From PZPK01 sp965230795 (lineage in GTDB: Bacteria; Pseudomonadota; Gammaproteobacteria; Pseudomonadales; Oleiphilaceae), in assembly GCA_965230795.1 (NCBI GenBank), contig OZ246020.1, positions 806,001 through 870,000 on the forward strand: a stretch of DNA of 64,000 nucleotides, read 5' to 3'. Positions within the stretch are counted from its first letter, which is position 1; every line of letters starts with the position of its first letter. Shown here piece by piece: positions 6,415 through 13,863 of the stretch. The translations under genes and the position numbers were made by a program. The notes below the pieces were generated by a model. The model ran no database searches. It was not told the DNA's origin and saw only the letters and a list, made by a program, of their open reading frames with translations.

Positions 6415-7257
6415 ATGTTTGAGATAGGAAAGGAATACAAAAGAAAAGAAGAAATTCACGGGGTATATGGCGGCCAGGGCCAAGGGGGGATATCTACTCC
6501 AGCAAATCATCCTGTCATTTTTGTATTTACAAGCGATGCTGGTGAGCAGCATGGATACAGAGATGAATTCAGCGAAGAGGGTGTTTTTTGGTACACCGGT
6601 GAAGGTCAAGTAGGTGATATGGAGATGAAGGGTGGCAACAAAGCGATCCTAGAGCACTCCAAAAACAACAAAGCCATTCACGTTTTTGAATACACTAGAA
6701 AGGCATATGTTCGTTATCTTGGATCAGCTGAGTGTCTTGGCTATCACGAGGAGGTGCGTCCAGATCGTGAGGGGGGCTATCGAAAGGTTTTTGTTTTTCA
6801 TCTCGATATTGATTCGGTTGATAGGTCTCAGGGAGATACTGACTTAGCCGAAATAACGGAAATAGAAGATAAAAAGACTCTTCGTAAAAGAAACTTGGAT
6901 GAGCTCCGCAGAGCGGCCTTGGCTTCAGAGTCCAAAGAGTCGACTCCAAAACAAAAATTGCGTTTGGCACGGTATCGTTCAGATGCGATAAAGCTATATG
7001 TGCTCAAACGATCTAAAGGAATATGTGAAGGGTGTGGCAGTAAGGCTCCGTTTAAGACGAAAAGAGGGCCTTACCTGGAATGCCATCATCTTCATCGGCT
7101 AGCAGATGGCGGGCCCGATCACCCAGAAAACGTTGTTGCTGTTTGCCCTAACTGCCATCGGCGAGCGCATCTCTCGTCAGATTCTCTCAGCTTCAATAAC
7201 CAGCTAAAAGAGACTGTAATCAGAATAGAGTCATCGATAGTTGGATCGCTTTATTGA
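6415..7257 (+). CDS. McrA-like type IV restriction endonuclease (SRA-like + HNH)
   Basis: 280 residues from the ATG of MFEIGKEYKR. The N-terminal ~140 residues (GVYGGQGQGGISTP, FVFTSDAGEQHGY, FWYTGEGQVGDM, YLGSAECLGY) match the SRA-like modified-base reader found in ScoMcrA-type enzymes. A basic linker leads to an HNH domain at ~195-255 with CEGCG, ECHH, CPNCHRRAH, the full metal-binding and catalytic set. Enzymes of this build cut DNA carrying modified cytosine. It is transcribed away from the FRG gene. It is more AT-rich than the phage core genes. Confidence 0.8.
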   Translation: MFEIGKEYKRKEEIHGVYGGQGQGGISTPANHPVIFVFTSDAGEQHGYRDEFSEEGVFWYTGEGQVGDMEMKGGNKAILEHSKNNKAIHVFEYTRKAYVRYLGSAECLGYHEEVRPDREGGYRKVFVFHLDIDSVDRSQGDTDLAEITEIEDKKTLRKRNLDELRRAALASESKESTPKQKLRLARYRSDAIKLYVLKRSKGICEGCGSKAPFKTKRGPYLECHHLHRLADGGPDHPENVVAVCPNCHRRAHLSSDSLSFNNQLKETVIRIESSIVGSLY

Positions 7258-7410
7258 TGTGGGTCCGAAAACTCTGGTTATCGCTTTATTTGGAGAGATA
7301 ATTGAAATAACTTTGAAAAATCATATCCCCAATATCGATTGTTTTGGTCTTCTGCGCTGTGGGGAAGGGTTAAGCGGTAGCTAAATGGATCTTTTTGAAA
7401 GGAGCTGATT

Positions 7411-7794
7411 ATGCCGACCTGGTTTATTGCACGATTAAATCTCAAGTCTTTTTGTATAGCACTTTCCTTTTTACTTGTTTGTTTCGGTGTATTGATGATT
7501 TTCTTGGGAATAGAGGATGCCGGATCAGTCAATCTCGCTTTTACAGGTGGGGAGGGCGAAATACGCTCTGGTTTCGTTGGAGTTACCCTTATTTTCTTAG
7601 GAGTATTTTTGTCACTGTTCGCATTGCTTTCCAAAGCGCCTTCTCACTCAATCAAAATTGAGAATGCGGATATAAAGCTCGAGTGGACTGGGAATGTCCA
7701 TTCTTTTGAAGAGGCCCTAGCATCGATAAAAAAAGTGGTTGATGGTCTTAGTTCTCAGCCCGAAAGTGGAGCTTCTAAGAGCTCGGGCGATTAA
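7411..7794 (+). CDS. Small two-helix membrane protein
   Basis: 127 residues with AAGGAG eight bases before ATG. Two hydrophobic helices at about 12-35 and 55-77 are joined by a Gly-rich loop. The C-terminal 50 residues are cytoplasmic or periplasmic, with an SFEEALASIKKVVDGL helix. Same strand as the SRA-HNH gene but 153 bases downstream, so co-transcription is uncertain. No family recognised. Confidence 0.6.
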   Translation: MPTWFIARLNLKSFCIALSFLLVCFGVLMIFLGIEDAGSVNLAFTGGEGEIRSGFVGVTLIFLGVFLSLFALLSKAPSHSIKIENADIKLEWTGNVHSFEEALASIKKVVDGLSSQPESGASKSSGD

Positions 7795-7845
7795 ATATAA
7801 GTCCTCAAAAAACTAGAATTATACCGCCTTGGTATCGATTCGTTA

Positions 7846-8562
7846 TTAATCTGGGTCCGAATCATAGTTATTCCTTTGATTACCAACAAAGGCAATCCAG
7901 TTTCTTAGTAGGAATGCGGTTAGTTCCATTTGTTCTACAAATTCCATTCTAGGAGTTTGTTTACAACCAGAGTGGCGTCCCCCCTTAGTAGGGCATAGGT
8001 TGTTTATTGATTGACATAGATTTTTTAGAACAGCTTTCGATATGCCTAATGACTCGGATAGTTGCTTATCGCCTTCAAAACTTTGCTTTGCATATTCATA
8101 GATCATGTAAAAGTCTGCAGCATTGCGATCTCTTCGACCGAAGAGCCAAAGAGCATTTTTCAAAGGTTGCGAACTTTCAATGGCAATTTTTACATGAGAA
8201 GCATATTTTTTTGTTTCTGTTTGGGATACACAGTAGTCCTTCACTCCGCCCACCCTTATTACTTGATTTCCATTTTCATCTTGGATTGGGCTAGAACCGA
8301 TACCAGGCCGTACTTCATCTTTTCTTTCACCGGCAATAGTTTTCCAAGCCCTCAATGCGCCAAGTAGTATTTGATATTTATTAGTAGCTGCGTCAATTGG
8401 CTCTAAGTCTTTGTAGTGGCCGGAAACACATAACCTGAGTCCATTTTTATTCGGTTCTCGGTCAATAAACCCTTCAAATACCAATTCTCCAATTTCTAAG
8501 AGTAAGGTTTCATCGCTGAACTGGCTCAGTGCAGGAGCCTCCATATAGACTTGTTTACTCAT
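7846..8562 (-). CDS. Hypothetical soluble cargo protein
   Basis: 238 residues from the ATG of MSKQVYM; a start nine codons upstream is possible. Residues 20-90 resemble a small beta domain (GLRLCVSGHYKDLEP). The C-terminal 120 residues are helical, with a GRRDRNAADFYMIYEYAKQSF segment and a KGGRHSGCKQ basic loop. No motif tells its function. It lies convergent to the small membrane gene and 106 bases from the integrase stop, as the last gene of the attL-side cargo block. Confidence 0.55.
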   Translation of the reverse strand: MSKQVYMEAPALSQFSDETLLLEIGELVFEGFIDREPNKNGLRLCVSGHYKDLEPIDAATNKYQILLGALRAWKTIAGERKDEVRPGIGSSPIQDENGNQVIRVGGVKDYCVSQTETKKYASHVKIAIESSQPLKNALWLFGRRDRNAADFYMIYEYAKQSFEGDKQLSESLGISKAVLKNLCQSINNLCPTKGGRHSGCKQTPRMEFVEQMELTAFLLRNWIAFVGNQRNNYDSDPD

Positions 8563-8668
8563 ATGCTTTTTTAACCTCAGAAAGATCAATTCTTTGTTCG
8601 TAATCTTGTCACAGAATTAATCGCCACAAATAATCTTGCTACCTTAGTCGAGAGTCTGGGGGCTCAGT

Positions 8669-9712
8669 CTATTCCGTAGCCGATATCTTTGGCGCCTTGC
8701 GAACATAAACTGATTTCATCCTTTCCGACTTATGACCCGAGTGCTGGGTAGGGTGGTTGGTCACACCCCGGGCTTTGATGTCATGGAAGGTAAAACGCTC
8801 CTTCAGTCCCCGCTTCAAAGCCTTGTTAATTGTCCTTCGCCAGGCATTCCTAAACTGATTCTCTGTTATCTGACTTCCATCTTCATTATGGATTAGATAT
8901 TTGCTGGTGGCTTGAGGGTAGAGGTCTTGAGCCGCAGCAACTGCTTTACGCAATCTAGGCGTCCAGGTGGTCAGCTCGCTTTCACTTTTCTTGGTGCGCT
9001 TCACGCTGACACCAATATCGTTTGGTGCGTTATCAGGTAGCGTCCGAATCTCACTCATCCGCATTCGGCACAGATAGGCGAGCTCCATCATGATGGGCAG
9101 GAAAGGGTAGTCCTTAGCGCATTCCAGGACGATGTTGTATTCGGTATCTTCAGCGTACCTGTCACGAGGTGCCAATGAGAATTTGGAGACACCTTTGCAG
9201 GGGTTGGTTTCCGCATATTCTTCTTCGATCGCCCAGGAGTAAACGGCTGATAGAAACTGCAGCCGGCGGTTTGCCTGAGTCGGAGTATCAAATAGCTTGT
9301 CTCTCAGTGAAGCGATCGTTTTTCGAGTGATCTTTTTATATGGGAAATCACCAAAGGTCGATCCATCTTTGCCAGGCATGGCACAGATCTTTTCGGAATA
9401 CCACTCGTAGTCTTTCTTGGTTCTTACTGAAAGCTTCGCGAACCTGGGAGACTTGAAATACTTCTTTAGCAGCCAGGATAGAGAGCGGCCATGGTCCGCA
9501 TCGTCCTTGAGAGCCCGGTGATAAGCTTTTGTGATTTCATTGAGGGTGGCGCATGCCTTGAGCTGTTTTCCGTTCTGGTCCTTCAGATATACGGAAGCGC
9601 CAAACTGTCCTTTGCCCAGGTAAGGTCGGTACTCAATGGCATTGAGCCGTGGCTTCCGGTAAACATAGGGTGGAAGTCGATCGTCCTTCCTTGGTGTGCG
9701 TTTCCTTCCCAT
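8669..9712 (-). CDS. int: Tyrosine-recombinase integrase
   Basis: 347 residues. An N-terminal arm-binding region (about 15-60) and a SAM-like core-binding domain (about 75-175) precede the catalytic domain. The first catalytic Arg is at 216 or 218 (LAYLCRMRMSEIRTL), the His box is FTFHDIKARG (His310), and the nucleophile is Tyr336 in MKSVYVRK. The usual Arg of the HxxR box is replaced by Lys313. It should integrate and, with an excisionase, excise the prophage at the tRNA core. It overlaps the DUF4224 gene by one base, so the two are translationally coupled. Confidence 0.9.
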   Translation of the reverse strand: MGRKRTPRKDDRLPPYVYRKPRLNAIEYRPYLGKGQFGASVYLKDQNGKQLKACATLNEITKAYHRALKDDADHGRSLSWLLKKYFKSPRFAKLSVRTKKDYEWYSEKICAMPGKDGSTFGDFPYKKITRKTIASLRDKLFDTPTQANRRLQFLSAVYSWAIEEEYAETNPCKGVSKFSLAPRDRYAEDTEYNIVLECAKDYPFLPIMMELAYLCRMRMSEIRTLPDNAPNDIGVSVKRTKKSESELTTWTPRLRKAVAAAQDLYPQATSKYLIHNEDGSQITENQFRNAWRRTINKALKRGLKERFTFHDIKARGVTNHPTQHSGHKSERMKSVYVRKAPKISATE

Positions 9713-9939
9713 TATTCAAACTCGAATCCGGATCCCGAATCGTTGGCGCCAATCAAACCTGCATTAATCGCATGTATCGTCGTGACGATATGCCCGCGGC
9801 TTAGTTCAAATGGTATGCCCCGGTCAGACAGCCATTTTTCAATCTTAGCTCTCTGGTCATAGCCTAGCCATGCTTTCAGGTCATCCTCACGGATAAGAGA
9901 AACATTGATTTGGGCGGGTGCGTTCATTTCGTTATCCAA
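9712..9939 (-). CDS. DUF4224-like small DNA-binding protein (possible excisionase)
   Basis: 75 residues. The central LIREDDLKAWLGYDQRAKIEKWLSDRG segment has the form of DUF4224 phage proteins, which sit directly upstream of integrase genes. The stop codon shares a base with the integrase start. A winged-helix-like contact with att DNA and a directionality role are plausible from position, not shown. Confidence 0.65.
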   Translation of the reverse strand: MDNEMNAPAQINVSLIREDDLKAWLGYDQRAKIEKWLSDRGIPFELSRGHIVTTIHAINAGLIGANDSGSGFEFE

Positions 9940-9958
9940 TGAGAAAACATAGTTTGTG

Positions 9959-10162
9959 CTAAAAGTTTTCTATGTAAAAGGCTTGGAACATCTGATCCAG
10001 ATCAGCTTTGCTTAGCGTCATGCCTTCGCCTTCTCGGTCATACAGCCAGTACCGGTTGTCAGAGGCTTTCACTAGCGAGAACTCATTGCCCGATATACAT
10101 CCTGCAGCGTTTGTAAAGGACCGCTGAACGGACTGAATATGTTGGGCGACTGGGTCAGTCAT
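9959..10162 (-). CDS. Small early phage protein
   Basis: 67 residues, MTDPVAQHIQSVQRSF at the start, a beta segment (RYWLYDREGEGMTLS) and a C-terminal helix. Unrecognised. It lies 19 bases upstream of the DUF4224 gene in the same minus-strand early operon. Confidence 0.5.
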   Translation of the reverse strand: MTDPVAQHIQSVQRSFTNAAGCISGNEFSLVKASDNRYWLYDREGEGMTLSKADLDQMFQAFYIENF

Positions 10163-10233
10163 CTGATCTCCAAAAAAAGGCGGCTACTGCAAACTTCAGC
10201 CGCCAACGCTCTCGCTTCGCATCAGCAAACACA

Positions 10234-10419
10234 CTATCCGTTTGAGGCTGCTTTCTGTTCATCCTGGATGCGCTGATAGATCTCCTCTCGGTGGACCTGC
10301 ACATCCTTGGGAGCATCTACACCCAGGCGTACCTGGTTGCCTTTTACTCCGAGGACCGTCACCTGAATATCGTCACCGATCTTTAGTGTTTCACCTGGTT
10401 TTCTTGTTAATATCAACAT
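10234..10419 (-). CDS. csrA: Phage-borne CsrA/RsmA translational regulator
   Basis: 61 residues with the full CsrA pattern: MLILTRKPGE, GDDIQVTVLGVKGNQVRLGVDAP, VHREEIYQRIQ. The RNA-binding residues are kept: Arg6 in the LTRK strand and Arg44 in the VHRE loop. CsrA dimers bind GGA motifs in leader RNAs and block or alter translation. A strong Shine-Dalgarno (GGAGAAAG) precedes ATG. It is in the integrase-side early operon under the LuxR-like gene, so it may let the lysogen or the infecting phage rewire host mRNA use. Confidence 0.9.
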   Translation of the reverse strand: MLILTRKPGETLKIGDDIQVTVLGVKGNQVRLGVDAPKDVQVHREEIYQRIQDEQKAASNG

Positions 10420-10478
10420 TCACTTTCTCCTTAGTGATAAAAAATGCCCGACAGCAAAACGGGCGGGATAGACAAGTG

Positions 10479-10628
10479 CTACTTCATCCTGCGCACTTGA
10501 GCCTGAAACTTCTTACCTGGGCGCCGGTACACCAGCTTGCAACCGGTCAGTTCCTCGAGGAGGTTGGTGGTGCAATAGGTAGTGGATTTATTCAGCTTGA
10601 TATCGCCGGTGGTTTTAATTGAGATCAT
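10479..10628 (-). CDS. 49-residue early phage protein
   Basis: Begins MISIKTTGDIKLN, contains two Cys (TTYCTTN, TGCKLVYRR) and a basic tail (GKKFQAQVRRMK). Its ATG overlaps the TGA of the upstream 46-codon gene (ATGA), a strong sign that it is translated. Function unknown. Confidence 0.55.
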   Translation of the reverse strand: MISIKTTGDIKLNKSTTYCTTNLLEELTGCKLVYRRPGKKFQAQVRRMK

Positions 10629-10765
10629 TTCCAGCTCTCCATTTCGTCTTTGAATGGTGGAGGCGGCTGTCTGCGCTTGCTCTTACGGCAAGACCACAAG
10701 ACACCCAGAACAATAAATACCTGGAGCAGAAAAACGGCGAGAATGGTCAATAGATCAAATGGCAT
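10625..10765 (-). CDS. 46-residue single-pass membrane peptide
   Basis: Begins MPFDLLTILAVFLLQVFIVL, one hydrophobic helix at about 4-24, then CRKSKRRQPPPPF, a basic proline-rich tail that should face the cytoplasm. Start overlaps the end of the LuxR-like gene by 11 bases; stop overlaps the next start as ATGA. Tightly packed early operon. Function unknown. Confidence 0.55.
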   Translation of the reverse strand: MPFDLLTILAVFLLQVFIVLGVLWSCRKSKRRQPPPPFKDEMESWK

Positions 10766-11126
10766 AGAGCACTCCTTTGCGTCTGCCTCTTTGAGGTATG
10801 CGACGAACCAGCCTAACGATTTCCGTATCGTTGCTATTGGGCGAACTGAGATCAGGCGCCCGTGAATCCATGCCGATTGTCAGAAGCATCATTATCGCAA
10901 ATGACAGCTGTTTTAGATCCGACTCGGTCACGAATTCTTGTAAAACCAGCTTCGCAGCCAATGCAGCCTTGTTCGCTGCGTGAAACTTCAGCTTTAGCTG
11001 TTCTAAATGAAATGTGACCGTGCAGGGTTCAATGTGAGCTCGAATAGCTATTTGCTTGTTGGTCATTCCGCTACAGATATATTTGGCGATCTCTGTTTGG
11101 CGCTTCGTTAGAGTTATTGATTCCAT
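10755..11126 (-). CDS. LuxR-type HTH regulator with C-terminal hydrophobic helix
   Basis: 123 residues from MESITLTKRQ (an ATG four codons upstream is possible). Residues 5-60 form a LuxR/FixJ HTH (LTKRQTEIAKYICSGMTNKQIA, then the recognition helix TVTFHLEQLKLKF). There is no receiver or ligand domain. After it comes a hydrophobic stretch (SFAIMMLLTIGM) and a basic tail (RLVRRIPQRGRRKG). It heads the early-left operon with csrA and int. Its promoter region shares a 49 bp block with that of the Cro-like gene, so it should be under the phage repressors. Confidence 0.75.
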   Translation of the reverse strand: MESITLTKRQTEIAKYICSGMTNKQIAIRAHIEPCTVTFHLEQLKLKFHAANKAALAAKLVLQEFVTESDLKQLSFAIMMLLTIGMDSRAPDLSSPNSNDTEIVRLVRRIPQRGRRKGVLYAI

Positions 11127-11144
11127 GACTGCCTCCATTCAATT

Positions 11145-11193
11145 CACAAAAAGTAAACCATGGTTGACTACGGTAAGTCAACTATAAGTACCC
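11145..11193 (-). promoter_or_regulatory. Operator/promoter block of the early-left operon
   Basis: 49 bp matching the reverse complement of 11,913-11,961 at 39 positions. It has the dyad GTTGAC-N8-GTCAAC at 11,163-11,168 and 11,177-11,182 and the common words AAAAAGTAAACC and AAGTACCC. It reads toward the LuxR-like gene exactly as the other copy reads toward the Cro-like gene. A CI or Cro operator is the likely meaning. Confidence 0.65.
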
Positions 11194-11388
11194 ACAAATA
11201 TGTTTTGATTTACTTTTCTTATAATTTGAGCGGGCTATTTGGGTACTTTGTGGCTTTAAGCCCAGGAAAAATGCCAGTCGGAGCCGCCGTATACCTGATT
11301 TTTGAAATTCGGGTAAGAATAATTTCCGGGTTGTAGGCAAAAAAAGGAGAAAAAAAAATAAAGAGGCGACCATTTACGTCGCTAATAA
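11194..11388. other. Non-coding spacer between early-left operator and SOS promoter
   Basis: AT-rich, with a long A/G run at 11,340-11,364. No gene is supported; the 63-codon minus ORF here is a low-complexity reading of the purine tract. Confidence 0.5.
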
Positions 11389-11417
11389 TTGTACTGTATG
11401 TTTATACAGTTTAAAGA
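11389..11417 (+). promoter_or_regulatory. LexA-box promoter facing the 3' end of the CI-like gene
   Basis: TACTGTATGTTTATACAGT (11,392-11,410) is a near-consensus LexA site, CTG-N10-CAG at 11,394-11,409. It fills the 17-base spacer between TTGTAC (11,389-11,394) and TAAAGA (11,412-11,417), so bound LexA would block the polymerase. Transcription would run rightward, antisense to the repressor gene. Confidence 0.7.
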
Positions 11418-11454
11418 GGAGGCTGTTTTGGGAAACCGAGTTGGTGGAGAGGTC

Positions 11455-11622
11455 ATGACCTGTCAATTATTGGTGTCGGCTTACCAAAGAAAGAATAATT
11501 TTGGGAGGGTAGAAATGGCTGCAGCGATTAGGCGGCACATTATTCACAGAAACTTGGAAAGAGATTTCAGCAAGTCGCCTGCCGCGGCCGCACGCTCTTC
11601 TTCTGGAAGAGAGGATATATAA
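11455..11622 (+). CDS. Candidate SOS-induced antirepressor (small protein)
   Basis: 55 codons starting MTCQLLVSAY after GGAGAGG. A second in-frame ATG at 11,515 has a strong GGGAGGG site and would give 35 residues. The product is small and basic (IRRHIIHRNLERDF), with an Ala/Ser tail. It lies 38 bases downstream of the LexA-box promoter and its last 79 bases overlap the end of the CI-like gene on the other strand. LexA-controlled antirepressors (for example Tum of phage 186) are the precedent. No sequence family is recognised, so the role is inferred from layout; an antisense RNA effect is the alternative. Confidence 0.45.
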   Translation: MTCQLLVSAYQRKNNFGRVEMAAAIRRHIIHRNLERDFSKSPAAAARSSSGREDI

Positions 11623-11879
11623 GCGTGCATTTCCTCTTTTATTTGATCTGGAGATGGAGCGTCTTCCATCATTTCTCCGACGCCAAGGCGCAACCAATCC
11701 TCTCGTACACGGAGCGACTCGCGTAATTTCTTGGCAGCATCGTGAGAAGGAATTTTTCCTTCGTTTAGCCATCCTCCCACCGCTTGTTTTGAAACGTCCG
11801 CTAAGCGAGCAAGGTCGGTATTTTTCAGGCCAAATTTGTGTTTGATGGCGCCAATTCTTTCAGAGATATCCATAGCCAT
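11544..11879 (-). CDS. CI-like HTH repressor without peptidase domain
   Basis: 111 residues. An HTH_XRE-like domain occupies about 5-65 (IGAIKHKFGLKNTDLARLADVSKQAVGGWLNEG), followed by a short acidic helical tail (SLPEEERAAAAGDLLKSL). It lacks the S24/LexA self-cleavage domain that lambda CI uses for SOS induction, so RecA cannot inactivate it directly. It is divergent from the Cro-like gene across an 82-base control region, as lambda cI and cro are. No good Shine-Dalgarno precedes ATG; the message may be leaderless or use the ATG two codons on. Confidence 0.75.
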   Translation of the reverse strand: MAMDISERIGAIKHKFGLKNTDLARLADVSKQAVGGWLNEGKIPSHDAAKKLRESLRVREDWLRLGVGEMMEDAPSPDQIKEEMHAYISSLPEEERAAAAGDLLKSLSKFL

Positions 11880-11912
11880 AGATCAAGCATACTTTACTTA
11901 TCTTATATATCG

Positions 11913-11961
11913 GGGTACTTTTGGTTGACCTTATTTAATCAACCGTGGTTTACTTTTTGTC
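11913..11961 (+). promoter_or_regulatory. Operator/promoter of the Cro-like gene
   Basis: Contains the 22 bp dyad GGTTGA-N10-TCAACC (11,923-11,944). TTGACC at 11,925-11,930 can serve as a -35, with GTTTAC 17 bases on as a weak -10. The ATG of the Cro-like gene follows directly, so its leader is very short. A diverged copy in the same relative place precedes the LuxR-like gene. Confidence 0.65.
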
Positions 11962-12192
11962 ATGCTGACAATCGAAGAGCTATTGCCTCACTTTGAAAAC
12001 AAGAAAAGCCGCATAGCGGAAGCTTTGGATATTTCTAAGCAAGCCGTCGGTAAATGGCCTGATGGAGTGTTACCCGAGCTTCAAGAGAAAAAGATTCGCT
12101 ATGAAATTCTCCCAGAGCTTTTTAAGCCGAAAGCTGCTTTTACGAAACTCGATAGTCAGTCTAGCCGTGATTGCATAGTCGATCAGCTCTAA
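11962..12192 (+). CDS. Cro-like repressor
   Basis: 76 residues. LPHFENKKSRIAEALDISKQAVGKWPDG is the Cro/C1 HTH, including the SKQAV recognition turn that also appears in the CI-like protein. The C-terminal part (EILPELFKPKAAF) is typical of small Cro dimers. First gene of the rightward early operon, divergent from the repressor. It probably binds the shared dyads and turns down early transcription. Confidence 0.8.
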   Translation: MLTIEELLPHFENKKSRIAEALDISKQAVGKWPDGVLPELQEKKIRYEILPELFKPKAAFTKLDSQSSRDCIVDQL

Positions 12193-12238
12193 AAAAATAT
12201 AGTTTGTCGAGGCTTCGATAAGCGGAAGGGGTTTTACG

Positions 12239-13378
12239 ATGAGTCTAGACGCGACTCGCTGGGCCTGGAATCAGCGAATAAAACAAAACTCACGAACCAG
12301 TCGATCAGCAGTAAAGATCGTGCTGGTGTCTATGGCGGACCGAGCCGGAGAGGATCACATCTGTTATCCGAGCATAGCCCGGCTTGAATTGGATACCGAG
12401 CTGAATCGCAAAACGATTCTGAATGCGCTTCGTTATTTGGAAGAGCTTGGTCTGATTAAAGACACGGGAGATCGGAAAGGCAGGACCAAGAAGGTGAAAG
12501 TCTATCGGCTGGTGGGTGTCACCGGAAGAGAGGAGAAAAAAGGTAATAGTCCCAATGGCGGTACTGTTAAAAAATGCTCTTCTTCAAACCCCGCGGAATC
12601 AGTGGGCTCGAAACAGTCCCAAATTCGGAATGATTCCGAAAACGGAATGATTCCAGATTTACCAGCTAATAGGCCCGAAAACGGTACTCTTAAACAGTCC
12701 CAAATTCGGGACTCAGAACCTATCAGTTTAGAACCTACCAATGAACCTCCCTGCGCTTTGCCGGAGCAAAAGCGCGTGTCGGGTGATTCGTCTTCTGAAG
12801 ATTCAGAACCTTGGGTATCTGCCAAAGGCAAGAAGCTCAAGCCAGCTGAACGAGTGATCTTCAAAACGCTCTGGGATGCATACGATCACAAGAAGGGCAG
12901 GGCGAAAGCCATCGATGCGTTTCTCAATTATCTGAAGCCCTGGTTTGGCAAAGATCCGGAAACCAACCGCAAGAACCTCGATCGCTTGCTAGCAGCAATA
13001 CGAGCTCACGTATCGGAGCGTAAGCCGGATATCACGCCGTTGTACTTCGAGCGGTGGATCTCTCAGCGACGTTGGGAGGATGGTTGGAGCCAAACAGCTC
13101 GAATGAGCTCCAGCATGATGGGCCATGACGAAAAGTCCGAGCGGGCGCAGCAACGGCCGTTCTGGGAGGTTCAGGGTTTCAGAAGCCATGAGGACTGGCA
13201 GGAGTACCAGGGCGAAGTTCAACACCTGAAAACCTTGCAGTACCTGAAGAAGCCAACTGAGAACGACAAGCGATTGATGGAACAGATCAAGGAGAGAATC
13301 CGAAAGCTACGAGCTCGCCAGCCAGGTTCTCAGCAGCAGGCAGAGGTTCATTCGATTGCTCAGAGGAAATCTGCCTGA
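12239..13378 (+). CDS. Phage replication initiator (O-like, winged HTH)
   Basis: 379 residues. The N-terminal ~95 residues are a helix-turn-helix replication domain (RSAVKIVLVSMADRAGEDHICYPSI, KTILNALRYLEELGLI). A Ser/Asn/Pro-rich low-complexity linker follows (about 100-195). A C-terminal helical region with LWDAYDHKKGRAKAIDAF and YFERWISQRRWEDGW is similar to loader domains of phage O-type proteins. The initiator should melt the phage origin, often inside this gene, and recruit host DnaB. It shares a base with the next start. Confidence 0.75.
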   Translation: MSLDATRWAWNQRIKQNSRTSRSAVKIVLVSMADRAGEDHICYPSIARLELDTELNRKTILNALRYLEELGLIKDTGDRKGRTKKVKVYRLVGVTGREEKKGNSPNGGTVKKCSSSNPAESVGSKQSQIRNDSENGMIPDLPANRPENGTLKQSQIRDSEPISLEPTNEPPCALPEQKRVSGDSSSEDSEPWVSAKGKKLKPAERVIFKTLWDAYDHKKGRAKAIDAFLNYLKPWFGKDPETNRKNLDRLLAAIRAHVSERKPDITPLYFERWISQRRWEDGWSQTARMSSSMMGHDEKSERAQQRPFWEVQGFRSHEDWQEYQGEVQHLKTLQYLKKPTENDKRLMEQIKERIRKLRARQPGSQQQAEVHSIAQRKSA

Positions 13379-13830
13379 TGCCAAAGCACATCGAAGATCT
13401 GCACCAGGAGACGCTTTTTTCCTGGGCCAATTGGCAACGAGTCCAGCTGGACGATGGGTCAGTCATCAAGCTTTCAGATGCGCTGTATGCCATCCCCAAT
13501 GGCGGCAAACGAAATCAACGAGAAGCGGCCAGGCTGAAGCGTCAGGGTGTGAAGGCGGGTGTTAGTGATACGCATCTTCCCATCCCCGTGGGCAGCTTTC
13601 ATGGGCTTTGGATTGAGTTGAAGAAACCGTTCAAGCAGGGCCAGTCAAAACCCAAAGTTACTGAGAACCAAAAGGACTGGTTGGAACTGGTTAAACGGTT
13701 GGGGCACTTGGGTGTTGTGGCCTATGGGGTCGATCAGGCCAAACACGCCATCAAGACATACCTGGGCGACCGTCTAATTGATAATCGGCGATCAACCAAC
13801 CCGTGGCAGGGCGAGCAAAAGAATGACTAG
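13378..13830 (+). CDS. VRR-NUC domain nuclease
   Basis: 150 residues. The VRR-NUC core is visible: an N-terminal helix with the catalytic Glu in HQETLFSWANW, the GVKAGVSDTHLP motif supplying the Asp, and WIELKKP giving E-x-K, the PD-(D/E)xK signature of the family. Phage members resolve or process branched DNA during replication and recombination. TGATG overlap with the replication gene means coupled translation. Confidence 0.85.
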   Translation: MPKHIEDLHQETLFSWANWQRVQLDDGSVIKLSDALYAIPNGGKRNQREAARLKRQGVKAGVSDTHLPIPVGSFHGLWIELKKPFKQGQSKPKVTENQKDWLELVKRLGHLGVVAYGVDQAKHAIKTYLGDRLIDNRRSTNPWQGEQKND

Positions 13831-13863
13831 GCTTTTTTGTAGATTGAATCTGGAGGGGGATGA

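Noticed and set aside
11182..11373. 63-codon minus ORF before the LuxR-like operon
   Set aside because: Reads through a purine tract to give poly-Phe/Leu; it crosses the shared operator block and has no ribosome site.
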